A DNA stretch of 64,000 nt from Shinisaurus crocodilurus (Eukaryota; Chordata; Lepidosauria; Squamata; Shinisauridae), in NCBI GenBank assembly GCA_021292165.1, contig CM037880.1, positions 21,660,051-21,724,050 of the forward strand, in the 5' to 3' direction. Positions 43,172-54,149 of the stretch are shown in pieces (position 1 is the first letter of the stretch; the number at the start of each line of letters is the position of its first letter). Made by a program: the position numbers and the translations under genes. The notes under the pieces were generated by a model that saw only the letters and a list, made by a program, of their open reading frames with translations, was not told the origin of the DNA and ran no database searches.

Positions 43172-43545
43172 ATTTATATCCTGTCTTTTTTTTTTTCTCT
43201 TGCAAGGAACCCAAGGCAGCAGACATGATCTTCCCCCTCTCCATTTATCCTTACAACAACCCAGTGAGGTTGGTTAAGCTGAGAGTCAGGAATTGGCCCA
43301 AAGTCACCCAAGTAGCTTCATGGCCAAGTGGGGACTAGAACCTGGATCGCCTGAATCCCAGTCCAAAACTCTAATGCAGGGCTCTCCAACCTTGGGTCCC
43401 CAGTTGTTTCTAGACTACAGCTACCAGAATCCCTTGCCATTAGCCATGCTGGCTGGGTATGCTGGGAGCTGTAGGCCAGCAATATCTGGGGACCCAAGGT
43501 TGGTTAGAGCCCTGCTCTAATGACTACACCACAATGGCTCTCTCA
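43168..43545 (-). mobile_element. tRNA-derived SINE split by a hAT MITE
   Basis: Reverse orientation: 'gcaaggaacccaaggcagc', 'gagagtcaggaattggcccaaagtcac', 'ggggactagaacctgg' (reverse B box) and 'agtccaaaactctaatg'. The MITE at 43377-43514 follows, then 'actacaccacaatggctc' (reverse A box). The SINE predates the hAT insertion. Confidence 0.88.
43377..43514. mobile_element. hAT fold-back MITE (family 1, diverged) inside a SINE
   Basis: Ends CAGGGCTCTCCAACCTTGGG and AAGGTTGGTTAGAGCCCTG, with exact flanking CTCTAATG (43369-43376 and 43515-43522). The arms are more diverged than in the other family-1 copies. Confidence 0.9.
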
Positions 43546-43935
43546 CACCACACTGGGTCTACATCTAGACCCTGACAAAGATGTGTTGGAACCTCCAGAG
43601 ACCTGTTTTGACAAATCTGCAAGGCACTTTGAGGGTGAAATCACTTGTATTTGCTCTGACCTGGATGCCATCATTGATAAAATTCCAGAGGAGACATGCA
43701 GAGCACTGTCTGTAGCCTGGTTACATGGCATCAGTTTCAGTTGATGCAGCCTGCAGACAAGATGCCTGGAAAGGTTCATCTGACCATTTGTATACTTGAC
43801 CCTTGCCCATCTTGGCTAATTACATCTAGTAGAAGGGAACTGAACGGGTGATCAATGCCTCCTTGACCTTGAGAGGTGGAGTGGTCCTAGCCACCTTGAA
43901 AGAAGTGGCCACTGCTTAACAAACCCTCACTGGAT
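43546..43935 (+). mobile_element. LINE ORF2 remnant, linker region
   Basis: 'gacctgttttgacaaatctgcaaggcactttgagg' and 'gacctggatgccatcattgat' resemble the region between endonuclease and reverse transcriptase in L2/CR1 LINEs. Frame breaks throughout. It may be part of the same insertion as 41940-42948, separated by the SINE. Assignment is from memory of the family. Confidence 0.45.
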
Positions 43936-43950
43936 CCAGAAGATTATAAT

Positions 43951-44018
43951 GACTAACTTATGTCCCATTGATTTTAGGGGTTTACTCTAAGTATGACTAG
44001 GTCTGGATCTAGCCCCAT
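43951..44018. repeat. Fold-back MITE (GGATC... TIR), right arm
   Basis: 'gtcccattgattttaggggtttactctaag' and 'gactaggtctggatctagcc' match the right half of the MITE at 7334. Confidence 0.7.
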
Positions 44019-44279
44019 GTTTCTACTAATTTACATATGGATCTAATTATTTAATCCTTCAAACACAATGCTCCCCCAGCCAGTGGCATGTATGGGGAAG
44101 GGACATTGCTGAGATAGTGCATGAGGCTGTGTGGGAAAGCCGACCAACAAGCAATTATTGACAGGTGGAAGTCCACCCCTGCACTCAACACCGAGAAGTG
44201 TAGGATTAGATAAATGCCATATGCAGCTGAGTAGCAATATTGCAAGTTTGCAACGTCTTTTACGTTGCTTTTATTGGCT

Positions 44280-44390
44280 AAAATTCCAACAAACTCCTAC
44301 TTAAAGTAGACCCATTGAAATACATGGGGCTAACCTAAGTCCCATTCATTTCAGTGAATCTACTCTCAGTAGGACCTATGTTGGAATTTA
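44280..44390. repeat. Fold-back MITE, variant ends
   Basis: AAATTCCAACAAACTCCTAC to GTAGGACCTATGTTGGAATTT (inverted). The core 'agacccattgaaatacatgggg' mirrors 'cccattcatttcagtgaatct'. It shares the core of the GGATCC MITE but has different termini. Confidence 0.8.
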
Positions 44391-45240
44391 CCCATTGTAT
44401 TGAATGTTTGATTTTGTTTATACAGCCCTGAAACCCCCCTTTTTTTTTTTCCTGGAGGAAGGCACGGTTTATACATTTTAAAAAATAAATGAATAATAAA
44501 CACTGCACTGCTGGTGGTTTGGGTTGTGATAATTAGACTTGATTTCAGTTTGGCAAGTATGCAGGTAATTAGGTCACAATCACATAAGACAGGTTCAGTG
44601 CAGGGTGGAAGAGGAGAAGCATAGGGTACATAGGTGAGCACCTTGGGGCATTGTAGTGGTGAAGGGAGTTTCATCCAAACCAACCTCACACCAAACAATG
44701 AGGAGATCTAGGGATGGAACCCTTGAAAACAGATTGGCAGTGGAGATTGTGATCACCACTGAGCACTCACTCCTCCAGCTTAAATATTTAATCTAAGATG
44801 AGAAGAATATCCCTTTTACCCCCACTCCTACCCAGCTTGCCCCAACATCCCCAACCAAACAATCAACCATCCACCAGTCTACTTCCCACCCACCAATTCC
44901 CCCAAACCCATCCCTCCTTTTCCTCCACCCTGGTGACTTACTGTGCTATCAGACAGCAATGGAGGAAGAAAGAATGAGGTGGTTCTCCCCTCTGTGGTGC
45001 CTGGGGCATTGTGTAGCAGCACATTAGTCTGGAAGGTCCAAACAGCCCCTGGGAAATGTAGTGTTCCAACGGGGCTACATTTCTCACGGGATTACTCAAT
45101 TACACAGAACAGCAGCGGCTCCAGGTTTTGGAGGGCCCTTGGTCAAGGTGCCCTCAATGGGACCCTCTCCGTCTGTGATTCTACCTTCTCAAAATCATTC
45201 TCACCAGCTGCTAATGCTCCTCACCCTCTTTCTCATTATT
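44391..45240. other. Unassigned sequence
   Basis: No gene found. 44800-44935 is C-rich on the plus strand. 45110-45160 ('gcagcggctccaggttttggagggcccttgg') is probably hAT-derived. Confidence 0.4.
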
Positions 45241-45582
45241 GACTGGCTTCAGACAACACGGTAACCCATACTCAAGGGTTGAGTGTGGGGTTTCGTTGAA
45301 CTGTGGGTTGTTGTTGAAATGTGGGTTGTTGTTGAAACGTGGGTTATTATCATGCTGTCTGAACCCAGATGAGATAACAAGTGATGGTGAACAACCCAGC
45401 AGCAAACCATGGGTTCTCTTCATGGGTTGTTCATGGTTAACAAGTCATGGCTTGTTATCCTGGCTGGATTCAGACAACATTGATAACCCACGAATCAACA
45501 ACAACCCACAGTTCAGTGAGAACCCACATTCAACCCATACTCAACCCTTGAGCGTAGGTTATCGTATTCTTTGAACCCAGTC
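45241..45582. repeat. Concentric fold-back element (GACTGG-TTCAGACAACAC ends)
   Basis: The ends GACTGGCTTCAGACAACACG and TTCTTTGAACCCAGTC pair. 'acccatactcaagggttgagtgtggg' mirrors 'aacccatactcaacccttgagcgtagg'. 'gtgggttgttgttgaaa' repeats three times in the left arm, against 'aacaacaacccacag' in the right. A second internal end pair ('gctgtctgaacccag' and 'ctggattcagacaac') suggests one element inside another. Confidence 0.85.
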
Positions 45583-45856
45583 ATTGCTACCACTCGCTTG
45601 CTTAGCAGGCAGAGAGCCAGTGACCAAATAGGCAGTGCCATGTACTGATCACTCCTTCTCACCAGCACTCATGGCTGGGCCAGAGCAAGAGGCAGGCAAA
45701 CAAGCAGACAGGGGCTCTTATCAGTGAGCCCCTGCTGGAGTGTGGGTCCTGGGCTGTTGGCCAGCTATGTCTACCCTTAACATGGGCCCTGATGCAGCAC
45801 ACCAGGCACTGCAGAAGGGAGGAGGAGAGACCTCCCGCTACATCATCCCTCTAGCT

Positions 45857-45977
45857 CAGTGTTCTCCAACCTTGGGTCCCCAGATGTTTTTGGCCTACAA
45901 CTCCTAGCATGCCCCAGCCAGCTATGCTGGGAGTTGTAGGCCAAAAACATCTGGGGACCCAAGGTTGGAGAACACTG
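45857..45977. mobile_element. hAT fold-back MITE (family 1) with exact TSD
   Basis: CAGTGTTCTCCAACCTTGGG to AAGGTTGGAGAACACTG, flanked by identical CTCTAGCT (45849-45856 and 45978-45985). Near-perfect arms. Confidence 0.95.
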
Positions 45978-46065
45978 CTCTAGCTTGTTGCAGCATGACA
46001 CCATTACTGCTGGGGCACCAGCACAGTAAATCAGGTGGAGGAAAGGAAGGGATTGTGGGCATTGA

Positions 46066-46130
46066 TGGTGAATTATTTTTATTATTACATTTCTGTACCT
46101 CCCAATAGCTGAAGCTCTCTGGGCGAGGAG
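46066..46130 (-). mobile_element. LINE/SINE tail fragment
   Basis: 'ttattacatttctgtacctcccaatagctgaagctctctgggcg' is the reverse of the L2/CR1-like 3' tail (compare 33411 and 63341). Confidence 0.65.
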
Positions 46131-46369
46131 GAGGCCTGGTTGGCTGGGGTATTGGGGTAGGCCTAGTTCTGAGTTGGATCCGGAAGAAGTCAAGCCAAGC
46201 TGTTCCCTGATTTTAGGGTAAATGATTTGGCTTATTTATGACCCCAGTCCAACTGCAAGCTGTTGGGGCTGGGCAGTTTTCAATGCCCAGTTCCAGCATT
46301 ATAAAGTGAAGTTTCTAGTCCTCGTGGTTGTAGAGGAAGCTCCCCAGTTGCTGCCAGTTTCTACTCAAG

Positions 46370-46482
46370 CAGAGGTGTGCAACCTGTGGCCCTCCAGATA
46401 TTTTGGTCTACAGCCCATGCTGACTAGGGCTGATGGGGTTTGTAGGCCAAAGAATCTGGTGAGTGGCAGGCTGTCACCCCTG
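46370..46482. mobile_element. hAT fold-back MITE, variant ends
   Basis: CAGAGGTGTGCAACCTGTGG to GCTGTCACCCCTG. Flanks TACTCAAG and TGCTAAAG agree at 6 of 8 bases. The arms contain 'ttggtctacagcccatgctgactagg' and 'gggctgatggggtttgtaggcc'. Confidence 0.75.
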
Positions 46483-46548
46483 TGCTAAAGACTAAACACA
46501 ATGTTTGAAATTCTCCACGGAAGCCTTCAACAGCATGGGGGGGGGGAA

Positions 46549-46556
46549 TGAGAGAG

Positions 46557-46601
<45 letters not shown>
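46549..46601. repeat. (GA)n microsatellite
   Basis: GA run preceded by a G-run. Confidence 0.95.
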
Positions 46602-46604
<3 letters not shown>

Positions 46605-47700
46605 TCTAGTTTCTATAACTAATTCTAGTTAGGGAATTTGAGATGCACAAGTTCATATAACGAATAAGTTGACTGTACTTTTTATGCCAAGGATGAACAT
46701 TTCTTTGTTTTTTAATATTGCATATGATAATCTGGAGGGGGGGGGAGAAAACATTCCAGTAGGTTATGTTTTCGTATTGGTTTTCAAAAAATCATTGGAG
46801 GTACTATATAATATGTACATCTACTTCCAATGTTACCTCCAAAACACTGGCAAGATTCACGTGGGAATTTGTGTGGGCAGCAGGTAGGTACAACTTTCAG
46901 CTTATTATACGAAGCAATCCAGTTATTGTTGCCTGAAGAAGACTGCACCAAGGTCCACCCCTAGTGTGGGAATGGTCTACATTCATATTCAATTCTACTG
47001 CAACCTTTCCCTCATTGTTGAGAATGACTAGGCAACATGCCACATCGTTCCATGTGAAAAAAATCTTTTTTAAAAAAATAATAATATAATGTGCTTTTTA
47101 AAAAAAGAAAGAAGGAAAGAAAGAAAGAAAGAAAGGTGATGCAGAGGTCAGGCAAATGTAAAACAGTTCCACTGGGCAAAGTAGCAGTAGCAGCAGGAAC
47201 AAAACCTGGGTGAATTAATTTTCTTAGACGGTTAAAATAATTCAGAACAAAAAAATGGTTCCAAATCTGTTGCAGATCTTAAACGCTGAAGCTCTTTCGA
47301 GCTGAAGATAGGAAAGTGTGTGTGTATGAGTGTCTGTGCATTTGTTGTTTCTCTAGCTGTCAAGGGCACATATATGTCAGTTTTCATTAAGAATAATTTC
47401 CCCAAGGATGTCTAGCTTAGGTTAACCTTCAGACCTTCCCTGACCCTCACCAAGCTCTCTTGCCTTCTCTTTCGGTGTTACTCCACAGATACCTGCTGAA
47501 TCCGTAGTAACGTGCAGGATGAACATATAATCACTGCTCCAGTCTATCTCTCCCCCCCCCCCATTTGTTTTTCTCATGAAGGAGCTTCGGGGTGATTTAT
47601 ATGACTATTAAAAAAAAAAAAGTGGTTGTTATGTAAAACTAATGTCAGCTGATGTTTTGTTCACCTTCCATGGAAATCTTTCCATGTTTCTGGCATACGT
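46602..47700. other. Unassigned sequence
   Basis: No gene recognised. A (GAAA)n run lies at 47105-47135. Confidence 0.4.
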
Positions 47701-47707
47701 TAAGATT

Positions 47708-47827
47708 TTTTAAATTTATTTATTATATTTATACCCCGCCTTTTTTTCCTGCAAGGAACCCAAGGTGGCTTACATAATCCTCCTCCTCCTCTCCATTTTA
47801 TCCTCACAACAACCCTGTGAGGTAGGT
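47708..47827 (-). mobile_element. tRNA-derived SINE, 3' half only
   Basis: 'tttataccccgcctttttttcctgcaaggaacccaagg' through 'tcctcacaacaaccctgtgaggtagg' is the reverse complement of the SINE body and tail. The tRNA head is missing (5' truncation). Confidence 0.9.
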
Positions 47828-47994
47828 TTGTGCCCCTTCCAACATTACTTTCACTGGCTATTGGAGCCACAGCAAAGTATGCCCTTCCCACGCCACTCAG
47901 GTGATATGTGGCTCCTTCCCACACCATGGCCTCCTTCCTGGGACATGGGGCAATGCTTGAGTTGCATTATGCACACTTCCCACATGGCCTAGAT

Positions 47995-48180
47995 CACAGC
48001 TGCGGAACTTTTTCCTGTCAAGGTCCATATTTCCAGAATCACAACCTGTTAAGGTCTGCATTCCAGCACTGGGTGGAGCCAACGCCCAAAGTGGCTAGGC
48101 CCAGAGCCAAAGTGGGCGTGGTTTAAAAGCAGGCCAAGGTCCACATGAAACTAGGCCAAGGTTTGTCTCTGGCCTAGATC
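47995..48180. repeat. hAT-like repeat
   Basis: 'cagctgcggaactttttcctgtcaaggtccatatttcc', 'cattccagcactgggtggagcc' and 'gtggctaggcccagagccaaagtgggcgtggtt' look like a hAT non-autonomous element related to 26323. Ends not fixed. Confidence 0.45.
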
Positions 48181-48439
48181 TTCCACCCTTATCAGAGCAG
48201 TACAGGACCAGCACACACAGCTACAGCTCACATTACAATAGCTCTTCAAGATAATGTACTAAGGAATCCTGTGTTTTTCCATATATGAAGATATATTTTA
48301 CTGAATCAATCTATTCCTCCTTCAAGCCCAGTAGAATCTACTCTGACTAGCAGGATTTCTCCAAGATCTCCAGTGTAAATATTTCCCAGTTCTGCGACTG
48401 GATGCATCACTAAAAATGAGGAAATCCCCCACACACACA

Positions 48440-49685
48440 AAGGGTATGATTTGCATAAAATTTGTATATTGCTCATTTGTATGTATAGATGCAAATTTAG
48501 AAAAAATGATTATAATTTAAATAGAAATACAGACTTCTCTTCTCACCAGAGTGGAAGACTGTTTGGTGATGCCATCTATCCAGCTTGGCGGGACAATACT
48601 GGAAAATGTCGATCATTTTCTCTATCTTGGCAGCTATCTTTCTGTTACAGCTAACATCGACAGTGAAATCCAGCATCGTCTGAGCTCCGCAAGTGCCGCG
48701 TTTTCTCGAATGAAACATAGAGTGTTCGAGGATCGGGATATTTGTAAGAAGACCAAAACACTGGTTTATGAAGCCATTGTATTACCAACTTTATTGTATG
48801 CCTGCGAAACATGGACTATCTATAAATGTCACCTCCAACTCCTTATCAACGTTGCCTCCAGAAAATCCTGCGAATTACTTGGGAAGATAGGCGAACAAAT
48901 GTCAGTGTACTGGAAGAAGCAAAGACTACTTGCATTGAAAAAATGATCCTTCAACGCCAACTTCAGTGGACCGGTCATGTTGTTCGAATGCCTGACTGCC
49001 GTCTCCCAAAGCAGTTACTTTATTCCCAACTCAAGGATGGAAAGCGGAATATCGGTGGTCAATATAAGAAGTTTAAAGATGTTCTTAAGGCTAATCTAAA
49101 AAAAATGCAATATAAACATCGAAAACTGGGAAGCTCTGGCCCATGAACGATCTAACTGGAGGTTGGCCTTTCACAAAGGTTCCATGGACTTTGAAGAAGC
49201 CCAAGTGCAAGGTGAAAGGGAGAAACGTGCTAAGCGAAAAGCACGTCAAGTGAATCCTTTACAGGACCATCTTCCATCTGGTAACCTGTGTCCTCACTGT
49301 GGGAAGCTGTGTGGATCTAGAATTGGCCTCCACAGTCACTTACGGACCCATTGCTAGAGTCTACACAATTTTCTTTGGAATTTTCCTCCTTTTAAAATCT
49401 CCTTTTTGTAAAAAAAAAAAATTTTTTTAAAATTATCCTGGAAGACAATCTTACTCGGTCACGAGTGATCGCCTGACTGACTGACTGACTGACCTGTGTG
49501 CCTGCGGAGTCTGCTGTCCAGGTGCTGCTGAGGGGAACTTCAAGGCCCAGCTCTTCCTTCTGGTGGTGCTTTATCTTTAAACTGGACTTGGTCAAGACAG
49601 GCCTTCAAATAAAGGATGCCTTAAGAATAGAGGACAGTCCTCTGGCAGCCCTTCAAATAGAGGGCTGTCTTCTACGGACACAGGG
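48440..49685 (+). repeat. Family-A repeat, copy 3, split by a LINE
   Basis: The left part (48440-48548: 'tttgcataaaatttg', 'atgtatagatgcaaattta', 'ttctcaccagag') and right part (49494-49685: 'gtctgctgtccaggtgctgctg', 'acttcaaggccc', 'ggacagtcctc', 'gagggctgtcttc') are collinear with copy 1 at 4815 after removal of the LINE. Confidence 0.65.
48549..49493 (+). mobile_element. LINE C-terminal copy inserted in family-A repeat
   Basis: A 5'-truncated copy of the LINE at 807-2030. In order it shows FLYLGSYLS, a LLYACETWT motif (the post-catalytic domain common to many LINEs), LQWTGHVVRMPDCRLPKQ, the basic EREKRAKRKA region, and the C-x2-C-x12-H-x3-H finger. The tail is (GACT)n. Several frameshifts disrupt it (for example near 48830, 48950 and 49150). 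Non-functional. Confidence 0.9.
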
Positions 49686-50580
49686 CCACCCTAGGTAGCA
49701 AGGAAAAGCAATTCTTAAAGGGAGTCACCCAACCCAGTGCATGCAGCTTGCCTGCACTGGGCTAGGTCAGCCCCCTTAAGAATTATTTTTTCTTTGCTGA
49801 TTGGCGATGAGTGGAGTGGCTGCGGGGAGCAAGGGACTGTGCCGTCTTTTGAATCAGACCTCAATGCTCCCGGGAAATGCTATGTCAGAGGCATCTGGGA
49901 GAGATTAAAAGGATGGTTTGCTGGCGGCGGCCATGCATCCCTCTCAGTGTTTCTTTGCGACGCCCATCACTTCTGCTCATGCCCGGTAAGTCCATCATGG
50001 GCAGGGGCGGGCCCAGTGATAGTGAGGCGAGCACACCAATAGGGGACACCGAGGACACAGAGCCCTGTGAAAACTGCAGCCAGCCCTGAGTCTCTCGATT
50101 GCCGTCTCCTTTTTAAAATTATTATTACTGTTATGTCGTATGTTCTGAACTCTGGAATTCAAGACAGAGTTGAGGGCTGGATCCACACCTAAGATTTATT
50201 GAAGTACTGTATCGCTGCTGTGACTTGCGTTGTGGGGAACATGACGCACACACGTTTCAGTGCTGGTCGTGCTAATCATTCTTTGTTTCTTTTGGAATTT
50301 CCTGGATTAGGTTTATCACATGTTCGCCCCCCCCCCCAGTTGTTGTGGTTCACTGTCACAGTACATGGCCAGTGTGTGCTAAACTGGCGCTGTTGTTGCC
50401 CATCCGAGGTGTGGCCATGAAAGTATCATAACTGGAGTTAGCCAATAGTCTTCAAGGGGCGGGGAAAATGCGGCATTTACATGTGTCTCCCAAACTGGTG
50501 GGGAAGAGAGGTATCTGCCATTTGTTGTGCGGTGGTTCAACTTGTTCCCCGGAAGCTTGTTAATCTTTGTTTGTTTGTTT
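49686..50580. other. Unassigned sequence, partly hAT-like
   Basis: 50004-50088 ('caggggcgggcccagtgatag...gcagccagccctg') looks like a small hAT-type element by its ends. No gene recognised. Confidence 0.4.
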
Positions 50581-51030
50581 GTTTATAAATGTTCCCGTGC
50601 ACTTCCGCACCTCTGAGCAGGCTGCTTCGGGCAATCGTGTTTCTGTGCTTTTTTTTTTTTTTTAAACAATTTCGCTCCTGCACATATGCACACCTCCGCA
50701 TAGACGGCCGATCAGAAAGAAAAAAAATCCTTCTTGTTAAATGGCCATTTCCTCTGCATGTGAAAGGCAGTACCCCCAGGATAACTGCCATGGAGTTTGA
50801 GAAGGGGAAGTTGTGGGAGGCTTCCCACCTTTTTTTAACAGCTGTGTTAACCCCCTTGCTCAAAGAATAGGGAGCTGTAAATTAGCCAAAAGGCATGTCT
50901 GCTCAGAAGTAAATCACATTCTCTCCAATGCCCTTACCCCCAAGTGAATCACATTGATTGAACAGGAGGCTTGTGCTCGGGAAACTCAGGTTTGGGGGGG
51001 TAACATTTGTTTGTTTGAGTTTAAACATTG
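50581..51030. other. Unassigned sequence
   Basis: Poly-T at about 50650-50664. No gene recognised. Confidence 0.4.
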
Positions 51031-51090
51031 TAAACCGCTTTGGGTGCCTTCGCAGAAAGGCGGTATGGAAATGTAATAAATAAATAAGGT
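51028..51090 (+). mobile_element. L2/CR1-like LINE tail
   Basis: 'gtaaaccgctttgggtgcc...gcagaaaggcggtatggaaatgtaataaataaata' is the 3' tail shared by these LINEs and their SINEs. Confidence 0.7.
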
Positions 51091-51926
51091 GCAGGGTGAC
51101 TCACTTTGAACATTTGAACATACTCCATAAACACTAAATATTAATTTTCTCAGAGTCCTGAAAATATTCGGCATTGTGCAATATGCTCAACAGCAGCAAA
51201 AAAAAAGACCTTCACATAATATTTTGTTCAACCAGCAGATATCAAATGACTTAATTTTCTATACGTGTGGTGTAAAGTCACTGGCAATCTGGAAATGCTT
51301 CACCGACATGAGATATTTCCCACTTCAAGGCTATTTTCTAGGTATCCGGTCTGCTGTTTGCTAATGACATTGCTCCCACCCACCCCATTTTCTTGACAAA
51401 TATGTTTTGTTCATTGTTGAAATGTAACAAATAATTCCAAACTGAGGTCATTCTTGGCAAAGCGTAGAGTGGTAAAGGATAGAGAAAAGTTTTCAGGACA
51501 AAACCCAATAGTAGAGAAATCATTCAGGAATTCCTTTTCACCTCTCAAACCCAGGGAATCATCAAATCAAGAACCAAGCAGTTTAGTCGTGTCAATTTTT
51601 ATTTGTAACCTTCACACAGGGGGCAAATGTATTTTATGGAGCATTTAATAAATGTAATAAATAACTTAAAAAAAAAAAAAAAACAACTTCAAATCTCAGT
51701 GATTAAAATATCAATCAATAAGCACATTTGCATATTTGCCAAATCTCAATATAGATGCACCTGTTGACAGGTAACATATGTTAACGAATGCTAACATCTA
51801 ATTAACAATTTACATTCTAGTGTTAGCTACCATCTCCTCTGCAGTCAGCACATTAATGATCAACACAGCATCCTTTTTAACCAAGGAATTGGATTTCAAT
51901 GTATATGATGACGATGACAGCATGTT
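51091..51926. other. AT-rich unassigned sequence
   Basis: No gene or named repeat recognised. Poly-A lies at about 51669-51683. Confidence 0.4.
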
Positions 51927-52120
51927 GGATCCAGACTCAAGACACAACCCTATGCAAGTTTAGACAGAAAAGAGGCCTACAACTCTAAACTTGCATAGGA
52001 TTGTGCCCTTAATTATACCTAAAGTAGACACATTGAAATGAATGGAACTTAAGCATCACTAACTTAAGGCCCATTGATTTTAAAGGGTCTTCTCTAAGTA
52101 AGACTACATCTGGATCCAAC
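51927..52120. repeat. GGATCC fold-back MITE carrying a nested MITE
   Basis: Outer ends GGATCCAGACTCAA and TACATCTGGATCCAA pair, with core 'agacacattgaaatgaatgg' against 'cccattgattttaaagggtct'. The left arm is interrupted at 51942-52010 by a second fold-back element. Confidence 0.8.
51942..52010. mobile_element. TTAA-type fold-back MITE nested in another MITE
   Basis: ACACAACCCTATGCAAGTTTAGACAG to CTAAACTTGCATAGGATTGTGCCC. TCAA precedes and TTAA follows, consistent with a decayed TTAA duplication. Confidence 0.8.
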
Positions 52121-52133
52121 TTATCATCATCAT

Positions 52134-52294
52134 CTTGGCTTACGCTGGCTCAGCGTGTCTGAGTGTGGAAAGCTAAGCAGGGTCAGGCCTGGTTATTACT
52201 TGGATAGGAGACCGCTCCTCTAGTTTCCTGCATTGAGCAGAGGGTTGGAATCTATAGCCTTGTAGGCTCCTTCCAACTCTATGATCTATGAAAT
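52134..52294 (+). mobile_element. 5S rRNA-headed SINE with CR1-like tail, copy 3
   Basis: The best-preserved head: GAAAGCTAAGCAGGGTCAGG, then CCTGGTTATTACTTGGATAGG, then AGACCG. Box A, intermediate element and box C of the 5S control region are all readable. The tail starts at CTCCTCTAGTTTCCTGCATTG and ends TTCCAACTCTATGATCTATG. ATC repeats on both sides could be the target duplication. Confidence 0.9.
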
Positions 52295-52376
52295 CATCAT
52301 CATCATCATCAACAACATTTTGGATACATCATTTCTTTCCTCTAACGGAAAGAGATTACTCTGACAGAAGGAGAGT

Positions 52377-52622
52377 GTGAGCCAGTGTGGCGTAGTGGTG
52401 AGAGTGTTGGACTGGGACTCTGGAGATCCGGGTTCTATTCCCCGCTCGGCCATGAAACTCACTGGGTAGGACTTTGGCCCAGTCACTGACTCTCAGCCTA
52501 ACCTACCTCACAGGGTTGTCGTGAGGATAAAATGGAGAGGAGGAGGATTGTGTAAGCCGCCTTGGGTTCCTTGCAGGAAAAAAGGCGGGGTATAAATATA
52601 ATACATAAATAAAATAAATAAA
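52377..52622 (+). mobile_element. tRNA-derived SINE (squamate Sauria/Squam type)
   Basis: A box TGGCGTAGTGG, B box GGGTTCTATTCCC, then the full body, 'gtaagccgccttgggttccttgc' and an (AATAAA)n tail. Along with 7535 this is the best preserved copy, so probably relatively young. Confidence 0.92.
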
Positions 52623-53930
52623 ATTCTTCTTTCAAAGGAAGCTCCATCCCTTCAGAGGAAAGGAACCTTTGGATCCAATACATCAGCATGAGCATCAGCA
52701 TCTTTATTGTAATCCTCATTACAATTATTATTACATTATCCCCACTTTTCCATTCAAATTTTAGATGCCCACATTGGCTTACTTTGAAAGATATGTATGA
52801 AATTATTCTGTTGGGAGCTCACGCATTTTGCCTATTTTTGCATTTTGCCATACAAAATAGAATTTCAGGAGCTGCTGAAATTCAGGAGAAATAATGGAAG
52901 ATATTTCTGTGTACAGCCGGTTGGCTGCTGAAAATGGTACTTGACTATTGTGTCTTGTTTACTCACTGAAAATCGCTCCAGATGCCAAACTGAAGGTCAT
53001 GCTTCCCCACTTGGCTAGGCTATGTTTTTCCTAGCTGGAACGTGCTATTGTATATAATCTGTCACATCACTGACAGCGACTCCTTGGCTTCTAAATGATA
53101 ATGATGAAACACTCCTGAACACATGCACTGGGCTACAACTTCAGATGTGTTAGACTACAACTTCCATCACCTGGCTGGGTGCCAGGTTGGGGAAGGATGC
53201 TGTGGAACATTGCCCCAAGATCCTCTCATTATGTTGGGTTACAGGGGCACACAAACAGGGCGTCCTTGACAGACAGGTTAAGGTGAACAGGTTTCCCTGA
53301 ATGTGGAGAACTGAATGTTTGAGAGCCAGCAACTTGCACTGTTGTGTGACAATGAGGTCAAACTTCATAAGGGAAGGAGACTTTAAAACATCTGAGCAGG
53401 ATTAGATCAACAAGCTGAACACGAGCAGGGCAACAGATGGCCATGCCTGGGCTATAGCTTTTGGCAGTTTCTAAGCATCCCTAAGAGTGGCTTAGGTTAC
53501 TTGGCAGGGTGGGAGAGAAACTTTTCATGGCATGACCTGCCAATCTTCATGGGATTGTGTCATTCATAAAACGTTTTCATTTTGGATACTAAATTCCACT
53601 TTCAGCCAGCTCTGAATGAAAACAAAACAAAACACCACATTTTCAAATAGGTACTCACATTTCACTTGACATCAGTGTTCTTACATGGAAATATTTAATC
53701 TTGGTTTATTCGCTAGAACCCGTTACAGAGTGGGCATTGCATGGAATATATAATGGCCTATGATTGCCTGATGCCTAACTCCTGTTTGAATTATGACGAT
53801 GGAGATCTGATCGTTTTGGGGTTCCTAGCAGTCTTTTTCAAGATCAATTCATTTACAGGTATTATTTGAAGCCCTCAATAGCGTGAGGCCAGCTTTCCTC
53901 CTCTCACACATACATACCTTAAAACCTTAA
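52623..53930. other. Mostly unassigned sequence
   Basis: 53138-53200 holds a half family-2 hAT MITE ('gactacaacttccatcacc', 'ggtgccaggttggggaagg'). The rest has no recognised gene or repeat. Confidence 0.4.
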
Positions 53931-53934
53931 GGAT

Positions 53935-53999
53935 GCAATCCTATGCATGCTTAGACAGAAAAAAGTCCTACAATTTCCAGCATTCCTCAGCCAGCCATC
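53935..53999. mobile_element. TTAA-type MITE, left arm
   Basis: TTAAGGATGCAATCCTATGC then 'ttagacagaaaaaagtcctacaatttccagc'. The right arm is absent. Confidence 0.7.
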
Positions 54000-54149
54000 T
54001 ATTCCTTATATTCCTCGCCAAACACCTTGTGTACGCTGTTGCTGCTGCCACATGTAAATATATAGGGAGAGGTGGACAACCCATTTTCTCAATTGGCCAG
54101 ATTCTCCAAACAGCAACTGGAAGCTTGTCCTGCCTTGTTTCTCCACATT

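Noticed and set aside
45241..45582. Long hairpin as a microRNA cluster
   Set aside because: Arms recur at other loci with the same terminal sequences, so it is a fold-back transposon; no evidence of small RNAs.
52134..52294. Functional 5S rRNA gene
   Set aside because: Only the control region is clear; the 5' part is degraded and the 3' end is replaced by CR1 sequence. It repeats as a SINE elsewhere in the window.
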